NCBI GenBank assembly: GCA_963585895.1
Contig: OY757911.1
Location: 90,841,647-90,905,646, forward strand
Source: Sepioteuthis lessoniana
Lineage: Eukaryota > Mollusca > Cephalopoda > Myopsida > Loliginidae
DNA: 64,000 bases
Direction of reading: 5' to 3'
Below, piece by piece: positions 11,273 to 22,844 of this stretch (its first letter is position 1; every line of letters begins with the position of its first letter). The notes beneath the pieces are model-generated. The model saw only the letters and a list, made by a program, of their open reading frames with translations. It did no database searches and had not been told where the DNA came from. A program made the translations under genes and the position numbers.

Positions 11273-11546
11273 AGAAATTCTCTGTGACTTTGAGATACAA
11301 ACAGATCCCCCAATCCAGACCAAACTGACAACACTGTCATCGCTGATGTTAAAAAGTTGGTCACTAGGGGTGTCTGTGATTTTGTGATAAAAATGGATCA
11401 CCCAATCCAGACCAAACTGACTACACAGTCATCGCTGTTGTTAAAAAGTTGGTCTCTACGGGTGTATGTGACTTTGAGATAAAAATAGATCACCCAATCC
11501 AGACCAAACTGACAGCACTGTCATCGCTGTTGTTAAAAAGTTGGGC
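11273..11546 (+). repeat. 92-bp tandem repeat, three copies
   Basis: The words CTGTGACTTTGAGATA, CTGTGATTTTGTGATA and TATGTGACTTTGAGATA start at 11282, 11374 and 11465. Each is followed by ATCACCCAATCCAGACCAAA and TCATCGCTG.TGTTAAAAAG. The period is 92 bp, not a multiple of three, so the array is unlikely to be selected as coding. Confidence 0.93.
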
Positions 11547-11823
11547 ACCGCGTTTGCAGATTTTTATCAATGCAGCTTGCAGGTCCTTGTTCATCGATAC
11601 AAAAAAATGTTTTACCAATAGTTGTGTGAAAAATAATGTTTTGTAGCTGAAAACTTGCTCTATCCAACAATGCTATTGCGTTCCGTCTATTATAGTTTTC
11701 GTGGAAATAAATAGAAACACTTATTTCTTGGGCGCTCCCATATAACCTTTTAAAATTACTTTCGAGGAATTTCTTATATGCTTCTTTCTTTTAACAGCAT
11801 TACATTTACAAATGATTGTAATG
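11547..11823. other. Unassigned AT-rich interval
   Basis: Nothing recognised. Confidence 0.4.
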
Positions 11824-12080
11824 ATGTTTGGTATGATGGTTAGAGTGTTTCCCAATGGCCCAAGAGACTGAGGTTCAATTCAAGGTCAAGTCATACCAAA
11901 GAATCCCAAAATGATACTTGATGCCTCCTTGCTTAACACCCAGCATTATAAGGTACGGATTTAGGGTAAGTGGAACAATACAAGGAAAGGAGTAGCACCC
12001 TTCCATACACCTCGTTGTAGGAGCTATTGAAAAGGGAGCCCTCGCGTCGCCCTTGATTACGGTCGACCAACTGACTATGT
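11824..12080 (+). mobile_element. tRNA-derived SINE, family C
   Basis: tRNA-like head with ATGGTTAGAGTG (A box) and GGTTCAATTC (B box), then the family body TACTTGATGCCTCCTTGCTT, AGCATTATAAGGTACG, GGAAAGGAGTAGC, GAGCTATTGAAAAGGGAGCC. Confidence 0.9.
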
Positions 12081-12786
12081 TGTGATAGGTAAATTTTGTT
12101 GACTTCCGTTTTGTAGATTTAGAACAATTTTGTCGCAATTAAACTATCAGGATTAAATTCCTTTGGGTGCAAGTTCATTTTCTCATAATTACTATCGGCT
12201 TTGTCGTTATGATAAAAGCTAAAGACCATCAAGAGGTTCACTATGAACTAAAATCAGAACCATCAGAAAACAGTCATTTTCGCCGACAAATTATTACTTA
12301 TTGTGACCAGTCTGTGTGACTGTAATATCAATAGAACAATCGTATTGCATCGTTTGACGGCAATTTTCGATGTGTTTGTTGCGTTCATGGCCACTTCGAT
12401 ATTTATAATTTCTCAAGGGAGATAACTATTAAATGTTGATTTAAAAAGGCAGCTTTTAATAATATTTTGCTCCAATTTTTGTATATATGTTTTTTTGTGG
12501 AGTGGGCTATAGTATTGAACGCTTGAAGGTTGGTCTTCGTATATTTGTCGTATCAGAGTACCATAACTCAATTATTTGAGTATGAAACGAAAACAATTCA
12601 GACACTTGTAGCAGAGGAAAAGCATTGTGGTTTAATATTTCCTCCTGCTAAACAATGTAAAACAATTCACGACGAAAAACAAGATATTCCATGGCCGGAG
12701 CTAGTCGAATACAAGAATGACATAAGATACAAGAAAGGATTGTCCTAAAGGTCTTTTGGTGTAAGTTAGAGTCTTTAATTATATAC
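12081..12786. other. Unassigned interval with a weak plus-strand frame
   Basis: The frame 12530-12748 (72 codons) has a balanced amino-acid composition rich in Glu and Lys, unlike the low-complexity frames around it, and a GTAAGT splice-donor-like hexamer follows at 12761. I recognise no family. It could be a decayed exon or chance. Confidence 0.25.
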
Positions 12787-13040
12787 GACCAAGTGGGTAG
12801 AGTGTTCGCCAATGGTCCGGGAAACCTGGATTCAATCCCAGGTTGCGTCAGACCAAAGACACATAAAATGGTTCTTGATACCTCCTTGCTTAACACTCAG
12901 CAATATAAGGTTCGTATCAAAGATAAAGTGGAGCAATCCAGGGAAAGGAGCAGTGCCCTCCCCTACACTTCGGTGTAGTAGCTATTTAAAAGGGAGCCTT
13001 CTGGTCGCTCTCGACTATGGTCACCAACTTTACAACTTAC
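12787..13040 (+). mobile_element. SINE family C
   Basis: GTGGGTAGAGTGTTCGCC (A box region), GGATTCAATCCC (B box), body as in the other C copies, ending GGTCACCAACTTTAC. Confidence 0.93.
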
Positions 13041-13744
13041 AACAAATTACATACGTATAAGAAGGTATAGAAATTGCATGTTTAAGATATGCCATTGTGT
13101 TCCATGTGACATGAAGTCTTCTGCAGGCAAGACCTCTTTGTTCGTGTTGACCGGAGCTCACACACACACGCAAGTGATTCTGGTTGATTGCCTCGTCAAA
13201 GAAGTTTGACTTTGATGGGCGCTTATTTTATATGTTACTTTGGTCACGCTACTTAGCGGCCTTTAGAAGTACCATTTGGCAAAAAAGGGATGTAATCCCA
13301 ACAATGTTAATGTAACACAACAAAAACAGATTATAATGACGGGATTTTTGTTTGCACTATAAGGTTAAATTTAGTTAGAAAATCAAGTTAGAGAATAAAG
13401 AATTTCCTAGCCAAGAATATCAACGCAGAACTCAGGGATACCCCCCACACAAATCCAATTACCGCTATCGTTTCGCTTTGTTGTTTCTTTTAAAAAATCC
13501 ATCCTGATCATTCATTTTTCCAAATTTTCATTTTTGTTAAATTTCGTTTACTGACTGAAATTTATCGTAACTATTGTGTTGTGTCATGAATGATTTCTGT
13601 TTTAGTGAAACAATTTTTTCAGGAATAATTGAATAAGGAATTGATTTCAATCAATAGCATATTCATTATTTCGAATCACCTCTTGCTATTTATCAGGTAC
13701 CTTGTTTACTCTTCTTAAGTAAAATTCTGCTGGTTTTGAGCACA
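13041..13744. other. Unassigned AT-rich interval
   Basis: No repeat or gene recognised. Confidence 0.4.
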
Positions 13745-14600
13745 AAAAGTTTTTAATTGATCTACTCGAGAAAATGTTATGTCATTCGGAGTATTTTGTC
13801 GCGAAGGAAAAAATGGAAATCATTTGGCGCAAAATCTGCTGAATATAGCGAATAGGTAGCACAGATCAGCCAAAATCCAACATTTTTTCCCGCGTAATTT
13901 TTGCTGAAAGTAGCCTAGCGTTATCTTAGAGAAGCACATCGTTTCTCCTATAAGAAATGCTGTGTATTTTCTTGGAAGATTTTCATTTTCACTCTTCCAA
14001 TCTTTTTCAAGTGGCGCCATATTGTGAATTGGGATATGTTGACCTCAAGTGTTAATTGTCGAGCACTCTTGCGTAGATTGCATTCCACTAATTCTCTTAA
14101 AGCATCTTGATCGAAGTCTGATGAGTGTCCTGGTCTGGGTCAATCTCTTAATGACATATAGACAAAACGAAATTTTGAAAACCAGTTTCGGACTTGGCGG
14201 TCAGTAATGACACCTTAACTATAAGCACTATAAATTTTCTTTGTTGTTTAGTGGAGGTGACCGTGGTGTAATGGTTATCGTCGCAGGATATGGACACGGC
14301 GACACGAGTTCAAATCCTGGACGAGAATGATTGCATTTCACATAGCACTAATACCCTTGGGAAAGGTATGAATCCAATTATTCTCCCTCCAGCTAAGGGT
14401 AAATAGAAGGACAGACTAGGTTCTTCAGCCTTGGTGAGACAACTAATCTAGGAGAAGGAAAACTCTGAATTCAAACCAGTTAAACTCCGCTTAAAAACTG
14501 ACCTTGTGTCATATCCTGCCCGAGCGGAGGGGTTGGTAAATAGGATGAATTTTCTTTGCAGTTTCAATAGCGTTTTTTTTTTTAATTCTTAAACTGTCAC
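13745..14600 (-). pseudogene. mariner transposase remnant, split by a SINE
   Basis: On the minus strand, 14590-14548 plus 14243-14020 encode the N-terminal helix-turn-helix region: AIETAKKIYSAYS, then after the SINE a stop and GVITDRQVRNWFSKF, SSDFDQDALRELVE, SARQLTLEVNISQ and WRHLKKIG. At about 13850-13800 another frame gives YSADFAPNDFHF, the third catalytic aspartate region. The middle of the catalytic domain is missing and frames are broken, so the copy is dead. Terminal inverted repeats were not located. Confidence 0.85.
14244..14547 (+). mobile_element. tRNA-derived SINE, family B, inserted in mariner
   Basis: A box TGGTGTAATGG and B box GAGTTCAAATCC near the 5' end, then a roughly 200-bp body ending GGGGTTGGTAAATAGG. 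It is flanked by AATTTTCTTTG at 14233-14243 and 14548-14558, a target duplication, and interrupts the mariner coding sequence. Confidence 0.95.
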
Positions 14601-15289
14601 AACATTAAATGTCGAATATGCACTTTCAGTCCGTTCATTTTAGAGGCATGAGATCATTAATTAAATTATGCTGTACACTCTTTCACCCCTGACATAAAAA
14701 TGACCGCTGATGGCACTCTTTAATCAGATGATTTCCTATTGCGTTTAAAATATTATAAGATTAAGATGCATAGTTACAAATTGCTTAAAAAAACAGTAAT
14801 GATTTATAATGTAGCCCAGTACGTTTTTGTTGGTTGTTTAATTCTTATATAAATGCTTTTTGAAAAAAATACCTTCTAGCCAGTCACATCGACCGTCACT
14901 GATGGTTAATCCAAGCTGAAAACCATCAACTAAGTTGTTTCCTTCTTTAAAAACACCCGCCAGGCCACACACAAGGAAAAAAGCGCAGCAAGAAGAATCA
15001 CAATACTTCGTTATCAAACCCTGATCAGACCTTCAGCTGCGGGCGCAGCGTGCCTACCTGTTCCCGCCTTGGCCTTGTCACTCACGAACATTCCTGCAGT
15101 CTACGTGCACCACCTCCTTCTAAAGCTTAGTTCTCAAAGCCAAGCGATGGCGATGAGTTTAATTATGTAATGAGACTAGAGAAATCATTTTCCACTGACG
15201 TACCCTTGATTATCATTTTTAGATGTAATAAGTTCAATTCATTTATACAAGGGTAGATAGCCCCTACAAAAAGAAGTAAGCAATTGCCA
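14601..15289. other. Unassigned interval
   Basis: No coding or repeat signal recognised. A somewhat GC-richer patch lies at 15020-15120. Confidence 0.4.
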
Positions 15290-15612
15290 TAGTAGAATTA
15301 TTGTCAGATACAAATCCATGAAACCATATAACTTTCTCCAAGCAAATTATTATAATTAATAAATAGAATTATCAATTTTAAATAGGAACAACTGAAACCA
15401 TTTCATTGCATGCAAATTAGACAAGAATACTTAAAACCATGTAACAGTGTGCAAACAAATAATTTTAGACAAATAAAAGGAAATTTTAAAAAATGCAATG
15501 GGGCATTAAACATATAGTTATATAAATCAAACATTTAGAAATAAATAAAATTTCGATTTTAAATTTCGCACAAGGAATTGATATGCCATTGAACAAAAAA
15601 ACTAAACCAATC
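15290..15612 (+). mobile_element. Headless A/A2-type monomer block with degraded tail
   Basis: Monomers such as AAACCATGTAACAGTGTGC and AAGAATACTTAAAACCAT lead to GGAATTGATATGCCATTGAA, a worn version of the shared tail. Confidence 0.6.
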
Positions 15613-15754
15613 AACCAAGATTTTGTCTAAATGGCTACAGCTGACCGGAATAAGATGATCTCTTCTTTGTCTTGGAATTCTATTCCCTTTGAAAGAAAAA
15701 ATGCTCCCAGTTATATTATCTAAAGTCCTTTCAAAGAATTTGGTATTTCCAGTA

Positions 15755-16085
15755 AGGTTTGAATTGGAGCGCTTCAGCTGAATGCATCTGATGGTAAGGC
15801 TCTACAGTTCTGGAGATCTGGGTGGATGGAGTACCTCTTTATTGCCATTGATACAAGGTCCACTTTTACCCAGATTGATAGTTACTACTAGGGCCCCATC
15901 TCTGTGCTGAATAGATATGTTTAAAAATGAATCGTATTCGATAGAACCATGTACCAAAAGAAAAACCTCTTAAGAAACAATTACACTAAAAATGTAAATA
16001 TGAACGTATAATGAAAGCGATTTCTTCCAGGCACAAAATAACCCTAGATGGATTGACATGCCGTTAAAATCAATCAATCAATCAT
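15755..16085 (+). mobile_element. SINE family A2, 5'-truncated
   Basis: Head from GCATCTGATGGTAAGGC, the CAGTTCTGGAG stem, the AGGGCCCCATCTCTGTG block, pre-tail AAGAAACAATTACAC, and tail AATAACCCTAGATGGATTG followed by ATGCCGTTAAAATCAATC. Confidence 0.8.
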
Positions 16086-16791
16086 AGCTCAATCAGCTTT
16101 TATATTTATGTCAACAACAGTCAGATCTAAAACTTAAATTCACTTTATCTAAGTGATGCAAATTTTGAAAAAAAAAATTTATTTTTAATTTTTCTGATGG
16201 GTGTATTTTTCCTTGTGTAAGCTGTTTTTATTATTTAAAAAAAGATCATGCGACTGATAGTTCTTTTAGAAGATCAGCACATGGCCTGCTGTTGTGTGAG
16301 ACGTCTTATTGGTTAGTCTTGACAGATAAATCTTTGATACAGACATACACACACTCACCCAAAGTCTTTAAACTCATTTGCATGGAAGAAAATATTTTTC
16401 TTGAAATATTGTGAGTTTCTTTGCGCATGCGTATGTTTATTTAGCGTCTGTGTCTGTCTGTGGTAATCCATACTTTATACTGTTCTGGTTTCTTCTTTAT
16501 CATCACCGAATCATGGCTGTGGTTGAGTCGAAGCGTGGGAAGCGAAAATAAAAAAATAAATAAATAAAAATAAAAATAAAAATAAAAATAAAACTCTTTT
16601 TGAAACAAAAGACAAAAGCGACTGAATGGAATGAAGTATAATGGAAGTCGGTAGCCCAGTTCTCAATTGAATCACCGACAACATTTGCATAATTGTTATA
16701 GATAATTTGCATAATAATCTATGGCGTATCTAGTGAAAATCGCAGTTTAATGAAGAATATACATCTCTCTGTCTCTCTGTCTCTCTCTCTT

Positions 16792-16792
<1 letters not shown>
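16086..16792. other. Unassigned interval
   Basis: Low-complexity AAAT runs at 16545-16592. No gene recognised. Confidence 0.4.

Positions 16793-16842
<50 letters not shown>
16793..16842. repeat. (CA)n microsatellite
   Basis: About 24 CA units preceded by a short CT-rich run. Confidence 0.97.
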
Positions 16843-16848
<6 letters not shown>

Positions 16849-17249
16849 TACTCATTCATATGGACCTACGAACGCATACATCGTGGAAAGCTCACCCTGT
16901 TGTGGGCACATTTCACACGCGAAAAATACGCAAGTATATTTACGACGATACATGTTTGTCAGGGTTAAAAGCACAGCACGTTTGCCAAAACCTTTCTCCT
17001 TCCCCAATGATACTTGCTTCGGAAAAATAAGGTCTAAAAAAGTTCGACTTCTGGTTACCTTTACCAGGCGGTTAACTTGGACTAATATGCGCATATACGT
17101 CGTTATAGGGACCTGACCTCTAAAAAGAAAGATAAGACAAAATGTGTGCTAAAATAATTTTTATATGAATCTAAGCAAGATTTTATGGATACAGAAATAA
17201 GAACGAAGTATAAATGCATAACATAAAGAATTCTAAACATAAAAAATAA
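16843..17249. other. Unassigned interval
   Basis: Frames of 80-90 codons are open on both strands over 16844-17116, but neither shows a recognisable domain. I call no gene. Confidence 0.35.
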
Positions 17250-17500
17250 TCTGGAAGTTGCGAGTTCAATCCCGACTACAGGTAAATGATAAAGATTGAT
17301 TACTATAGTTTAACACTTGTAACCGGTTATGGTTAACGGAATTAAAACAATCTACTGCTATGGATTAAATGAAGGGTTCAATTCGTAATTCTGTGTGGTC
17401 TCCTGAGTCTGAGATGAAACACTTGAAAAAGGCCGAGTGACGCATCAGCCGAAACATTGTGAAGTTAAGGAATCGCCTACATAGCACAATTATGTTTTCA
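17250..17500 (+). mobile_element. SINE family F, second copy
   Basis: Starts at GAGTTCAATCCC (B box), then shares with 4050-4330 the TTTAACACTTGTA and GGTTAACGGAATT words, and ends with TTGAAAAAGGCC...GCCGAAACATTG. The A-box end is lost. Confidence 0.8.
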
Positions 17501-17524
17501 TTCTTTGTGTAGTTATTATTTAAG

Positions 17525-17800
17525 AGTTTTGTACAGATATGATATTCTATCTAATACAAATAATTTGCACACAGTTTAATGGTTTCAAGTATTCCTATTT
17601 TATACTAATAATTATATGGGTTCAAGTTATTATTTCTACTAAATCATTTGTTTGTGCACAGTTATATGGTTTCAAGTAATTAATAACAATCCTTAGTAAA
17701 CAATTATAGCTTCTTGTAACAATTCTTAATACAAATAATTTCCGTTTATATGGTATCAAGAATTCCTATCGAATACGAATAACTTTTAAACAGATGCCTG
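17525..17800 (-). mobile_element. A2-type monomer block
   Basis: About five minus-strand monomers (AATAATTTGCACACAGTTTA, ATGGTTTCAAGTATTCCTAT and variants). No head. Confidence 0.7.
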
Positions 17801-17924
17801 TGATAGAAATAATACTGATACACATTTTAGCAAGATTCTATATCAACAGAAATAGGAACATGGCATAACTACATAGCATAAAAAGTCCTGGGCATAAAAA
17901 ATTCTAAGTAGCTTTTTTAGTATC

Positions 17925-18005
17925 ATTTTTAAAGCTTAGCTAAGTTTAACACAAGGCTAGAACTATGAAGCACTCAATGAAAAGCGTTAACCATTACACC
18001 ACCAC
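17925..18005 (-). mobile_element. tRNA-derived SINE, family E, degraded
   Basis: Minus-strand end CCATTACACCACC complements the A box, and the AAAGCTTAGCTAAGTTT tail hairpin is at the other end. Confidence 0.5.
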
Positions 18006-18355
18006 GAGGTGCCGGATTTCTGAGAGCCTGTTTGTACATAGTATTTCTTGTCCTTGCATCTTTGTGAAAATGTATTCTTTTCCCATTACTTACTAACGAT
18101 CCGATATACAGCTGGTCATATAAAATATGGGCGGGAATCGGCCATTTTATCATTTATGAAATTAAAAAAAACACTTTTGTACTTCATATAATAATTTCTA
18201 TGGAATCCAGCTTTGGCGAAAATGACATGTGTCATTTGATGACCCCCAGTGATCGGAGAGGGGGTCAACATAGTGTAGTTTATTAAATCTGAGGTCAAGC
18301 CAGTATCCATGCAACATATTAGGTATTTGAGACTTTCCATTTGGTTGTGTCACTC

Positions 18356-18357
<2 letters not shown>
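18006..18357. other. Unassigned interval
   Basis: Nothing recognised. Confidence 0.4.
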
Positions 18358-18393
<36 letters not shown>

Positions 18394-18402
18394 ACACACA
18401 TG
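18358..18402. repeat. (CA)n microsatellite
   Basis: About 20 CA units with one TA interruption. Confidence 0.97.
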
Positions 18403-18474
18403 CAAACTTTGGGATAATGGTATAAATTTATGTTGGTACCAATTTTCAAAATGAAAAGATATGATAGATTTACA

Positions 18475-18690
18475 TATTAATCCAACCCCTCCCCATGGGC
18501 AGGATATGACACAAAGGGTCAATTTTTAAAAAGAGTAAAGCTGGTTTTGAATGCAGAATTTTCCTTCTCCCAGACTGATTAACTAACTAAGGCTACAGAA
18601 CCCAGTCGATCATACTATTTACCTATAGTTGCGAGGAGAACAGATGGATTCAAGCTTTTTCCCAAGGGCATTTGCTCAAAGTGAAACACT
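18475..18690 (-). mobile_element. SINE family B, 5'-truncated
   Basis: Minus-strand B body from AGTGTTTCACTTTGAG to the GGGGAGGGGTTGG tail. The tRNA-like head is missing. Confidence 0.8.
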
Positions 18691-19054
18691 AACAACTTAA
18701 CATGGGAGATGGGAGAGGAACAGTTTGTTGAATGGTTATCACATAATCTGATATCATGACTTCTTTAATTGTAACATCAGAAACTTCGACCAAACATCAG
18801 CACCATGGTCCAAGTCCTGCATTGCGGTTTGTGCTACAGCCCTTGGACCTGCTACAAAATATAAATATATACAAATGCATACAAATACATTCTGTCCTGG
18901 AAGGGACATTAAAACAGACCGAGAATTTAAGAAAAAAAAACTATGATTTAGTATTACAGTCGGCACTATCAGACAATTATAAACTAGGTAATATATACAA
19001 CTTTTCGAAAAAATAAAATATGTTTTTGTGTCTTCATCTTTCTTGTAGATTTTA
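18691..19054. other. Unassigned interval
   Basis: Nothing recognised. Confidence 0.4.
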
Positions 19055-19412
19055 CAAAAATCTAGATGGGAACTATAAAAGAATGTTACGTGCTGTTTAG
19101 AACAGATTCTGGAAGCAGCACATTGCAAAACAGCTGTTGTGCGTCACTTAGCTCCCATCTCGCCAACCATCTGAGTAAGACGAGCAAGACACTGCTGGTG
19201 AAATAAGGACGAACTCAGAAGCAACGTTCTTTTATGGACTCCTACGCATAGACACACCAGTGTTGGTCGACCAACAAAAAATTACATTCATCTACTTTGT
19301 AAAGACATAGGGTGCCGTCTTGACGACTTACCAAGAGCGATGTCAGATAGGGACGAATTGCGAAAGATAGTTGAGGGAATCCATGCAGTCGGCACGCCTT
19401 CATGATGATGAC
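19055..19412 (+). pseudogene. 3' fragment of the RTE-like LINE
   Basis: Plus-strand remnants of the C-terminal region, including DGNYKRMLRAV-like sequence, VRRARHCW-like sequence and GCRLDDLPRAMSDRDEL, ending with (ATG)n at 19403-19411. Several stops. Confidence 0.85.
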
Positions 19413-19554
19413 GCAACGCCATCTGCTTTTTTTTTACTCAGTTTTTACCGGCTGTTAGATTCAGTCTGTCTGTTGTTACGGTCGGAAGAGGCATAATTAC
19501 ATACTAACAATTTCAGAAAAAAAAACAAATGGCCTCCAAAAGACAACAGGTTTA

Positions 19555-19625
19555 AGAGAGAGAGGGGGGGAGGGGGGAAGAAAAACAAACAAACAAACAA
19601 ACAAACAAACAAACAAACAAATTAA
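19555..19625. repeat. G-rich run and (AAAC)n
   Basis: A GAGAGAGGGGGGGAGGGGGG run followed by about nine AAAC units. Confidence 0.95.
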
Positions 19626-20159
19626 CGGCGAGATGATACTTGTTAACCACTTGCAGACATGTATTTATTAGGAGAGGGACGGTCACCACAAAGTACTTAT
19701 GCTTTGGGCACCCAAACAGCGACTATCAACCCCATTACTGTGTATATTATATCTATTCAACCTCCAATCTGGTAGGATTTGACACAAGGGCATTTCATTG
19801 TGAGGAGCCATGCACAAATCGCGACTCAAGCTCAGCCATCACAAAAAATACGAGACCCTGTCGGCAATCACCGATTGGGGTGCTTCGGACCCCCAAGCAA
19901 TGAAATCAGCTCTGTAAACAGTTTTTACTTGGGGGACGGACCCTGAGACCAGGCGTTTAGTGTATGTATATGCATTCACAGATGCATTATATATGTATAC
20001 ATAATATATAGGTGTTCGTGCGCGCGGAAATATGAAATTTAAAGAGCCTGCACTACAATATGAGACGCATAAAATTCATTGTTCCAGCGGATTTCTGAGT
20101 GAAAATTAAAGAAAGTGAAACAATAGACAAATAATTGGACCTTGCTTGAGAACTGAAGA
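19626..20159. other. Unassigned interval
   Basis: Contains GGATTTGACACAAGGGCA (19769-19786), a possible trace of a B-type tail. Nothing else recognised. Confidence 0.35.
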
Positions 20160-20265
20160 AGCTTAGGAGCATGAAAGTGACGGAGATACCAATTGTAGTC
20201 GGTGCGCTTGGAACGGTCCCCAAAAGCCTAGATAATAGATACAAGGAACTTAAAATCAGAAGAAT
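20160..20265 (+). pseudogene. C-terminal fragment of a LINE polymerase (clade unresolved)
   Basis: Encodes IPIVVGALGTVPKSL, a motif I associate with the C-terminal region of RLE- or R2/R4-like and related LINE polyproteins. It is the first of two adjacent copies; the second starts at 20574. Confidence 0.6.
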
Positions 20266-20284
20266 AAAAATCAGACTTTTTAAA

Positions 20285-20535
20285 CCGTCCCTAGTGGTAG
20301 AGTGTTCGCCTATGGACCAGGAGACTGGAGTTCAATCTCCGGTCGAGTCATACTAAAGACTCAAAAAATGGTACTTGATACCTCCTTGCTTAACACTCAG
20401 CATTATAAAGCACGTTTCAAGGGTAAAGTGGAACAATCCAGGGAAAGGAGTAGCGCCCTCCCCTACACTTTAGTGTAGTAGCTATTGAAAAGGGAGCTTT
20501 CGGGTAGCCCTCGACTACAATCGCCAATTTAGACT
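20285..20535 (+). mobile_element. SINE family C
   Basis: CTAGTGGTAGAGTGTTCGCC, GAGTTCAATCTCC, then the C body to GCTATTGAAAAGGGAGC and TCGCCAATTTAG. Confidence 0.93.
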
Positions 20536-20573
20536 TTAGTAGAAAAAATGGACTGAAAAACTCACAATGAGTA

Positions 20574-21035
20574 AAATATTGTAGTTGGTGCACTTGAAAC
20601 GGTCTACAAAGGCTCGGAAAAGAGACTAAAAGAGGAATAATTGAAGCCATCCAGATACATCATTGTTAAAATCAGCAGGAATACTCAGAAGGGTCCTGGA
20701 GATAGAGTCTGATTGACTGCAAGTCTCCTTAGAAGACTTGCAGTCACTCAAACTCTGTTGAAAGACAACCAGCTAACGCTCGTCTGAAAAACCAGCATAC
20801 AACAACAATGATCATAATAATAATAATCCTGAAAAAGAGACCTTGAGATCCATGTAAGGATCCTCGTAAGGACCATCTAGAATACAACCTGCTGAGATAA
20901 GCCAGAATATTGAGAAGAGTTATGAAGGACAGAGGATACTTGCTGTCACTTGGCCTTCACCGATGATTAGCAATTAATCGTGTGAAAACTCACAAAGAAC
21001 AAATGAATGAATAAATAAATAAAGAAAAAATTTTA
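20574..21035 (+). pseudogene. Second C-terminal fragment of the same LINE type, with 3' end
   Basis: VVGALETVYKGSEKRLKEE is followed, after frame changes, by LKSAGILRRVLE (20667-20702) and ILRRVMKDRGYLLSLGLHR ending at a TGA (20966-20968). The sequence then runs into AATGAATGAATAAATAAATA, a plausible simple-repeat 3' tail. Stops and frame shifts show it is dead. Confidence 0.6.
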
Positions 21036-21605
21036 AAACATTAAAAAAATATTTTAAGACACTTTTCTTTTAGAATTTTCAGATTCAGAGCATAGTTTTT
21101 TCAACTCATGTTGAATTTAGAGATATAATTCTATCTTATTTAATTTCCCAGGGTACTTATAAAATTGTAAATATTTTTAGTGTCTAAAAGAAATTTTAAT
21201 GAGATTTCATAAAAATAAGGGGGTCTGATTGTCTTAAAAATTATTTCCACAAACTGTATTTTTTATAAAAGGCCCTCTTCATAAATAAATTCTTTAAATA
21301 AATACCAGAAATATAACTGAAATTAGATAATGAACTGATTTCTAAAATCTTGGTGATTTTTGTCTAACTTCTATCCCTTGAAAATTAATAAGTCGCATTC
21401 TTAAATATTATTGCTATAGAGTTTATGAGTCTGTAACCGAAACAACGTCACCATCGATGTCACAATTTCCCTGGTTATTTTCGTCACGTTCTCCATGATT
21501 TTATTTTATTTAAATTTCAATTATCAAGAGAATTTTTTAATATTATTTATACTGTTAGTAATATTTACACACTAACAACATGCAATTGTATTTATATATG
21601 CAATT
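21036..21605. other. Unassigned very AT-rich interval
   Basis: Nothing recognised. Confidence 0.4.
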
Positions 21606-22530
21606 TGCATATTGATCAAGAGGGTGCAGTTCTTAGAAAGAACCAAAATGACCATCGGAGAAACCAATCCACAACGTCACAAATTTTGACAATCAGTCGA
21701 ATTTTAGAAGGTGTTCGTGCAAAAAACATCGTGGCGACACTATTATTTGTAGATTTCTCCAAGGCATTTGACTCCATAAGTAGAAGGAAGATGGAGCAAA
21801 TACTTTTAGCTTACGCTCTCCCCAAAGAAACCGTCGCAGCCATAATGATGCTATATAAAACACAAAACTAAAAGCTCGCTCACCGGATGGAGACATAGAC
21901 TTCGCAGGTGTGTAGCAAGGGGATATATTAGCCCCATACCTCTTTATTATACGCCTTGACTATGTGCTTCGAGCGTCGATAGAATTAATGAAAGAAAATG
22001 ACTTTATTTTCGTAAAAGCAAGAAGCAGACGATACGGTGCGAAAACTATTACAGACGCGAACTACGCAGATGACATAGCGCTTTTGGCAAATACACCCAT
22101 CCAGGCCCAATCCCTGCTGCATAGTCTGTAACAGGCAGCAGGTGGCATAGGCCTCCGTGTGAACGCAGACAAAACAAAGTTCATATGCTTTAATCAAAGA
22201 GGCGACATCTACAGACTAAATGGTGGTTCTCTGAAATTAGTAGACAAGTTCACCTACCTCGGAAGCGGCGTTTCATCAACCAAAAATGACATCAATACGA
22301 GACTAGCAAAGGTATGGACAGCCATCGATGGGCTATTGGTCATATGGAAGTCAGACCTATCCAATAAAATAAAACGCAGTTTTTCCAAGTGGTTATGTCA
22401 ATACTACTATAAGGATGCACCAAAAAACAACAGCTGTATGGCCACTTGCTTCCCATCTCATAAACCTTCTAACTAAGACAAATAAAACATACTGAGCACT
22501 GCTGGAGAAGCAAAACTCTGTGCGGACATA
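21606..22530 (+). pseudogene. RTE-like LINE, RT-domain fragment with internal deletion
   Basis: Encodes the RT core in several frames: LRKNQNDHRRNQSTTS, LLFVDFSKAFDS (motif A), QGDILAPYLFIIRLDYVL (motif B, after a TAG), DANYADDIALLANTP (the YADD motif preserved), VNADKTKFICFNQ and KFTYLGSGVSST. After about 22420 it jumps to the RTEHCWRS region and then stops, so the end is deleted. It is a diverged relative of 44998-48120. Confidence 0.92.
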
Positions 22531-22840
22531 TGTGTAAAGGATTTGATAAAATATAATTCTTCAAATTCAATAAATTTCCTTTTTTTAGGGAAAGGTTTGT
22601 TGATGAATATCAAAAATTAAAATATCTTTTCTTGTAAGAAAAAGTAATAATAGTTAGAGCGTTATAATGCCCCAATATGGTATTAACAATAACAAAGTTA
22701 ATAACAGTTTGCATTCTTTTGAATCTAGATAATATATTTTGTGTGTGTAAAAGATCTTTGTGTGAGTATATCACAATGTAGAGGGAAAGTTTATTCATGC
22801 GCTAATATGTAAGTGTAATGGAAGTGATTGGTTGTTTTGG
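22531..22840. other. Unassigned AT-rich interval
   Basis: Nothing recognised. Confidence 0.4.
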
Positions 22841-22844
22841 TTGT

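Noticed and set aside
14256..14330. Possible functional tRNA gene
   Set aside because: A and B boxes are present, but the anticodon arm does not fold as a tRNA, the unit continues into a SINE body, and it has a target duplication.
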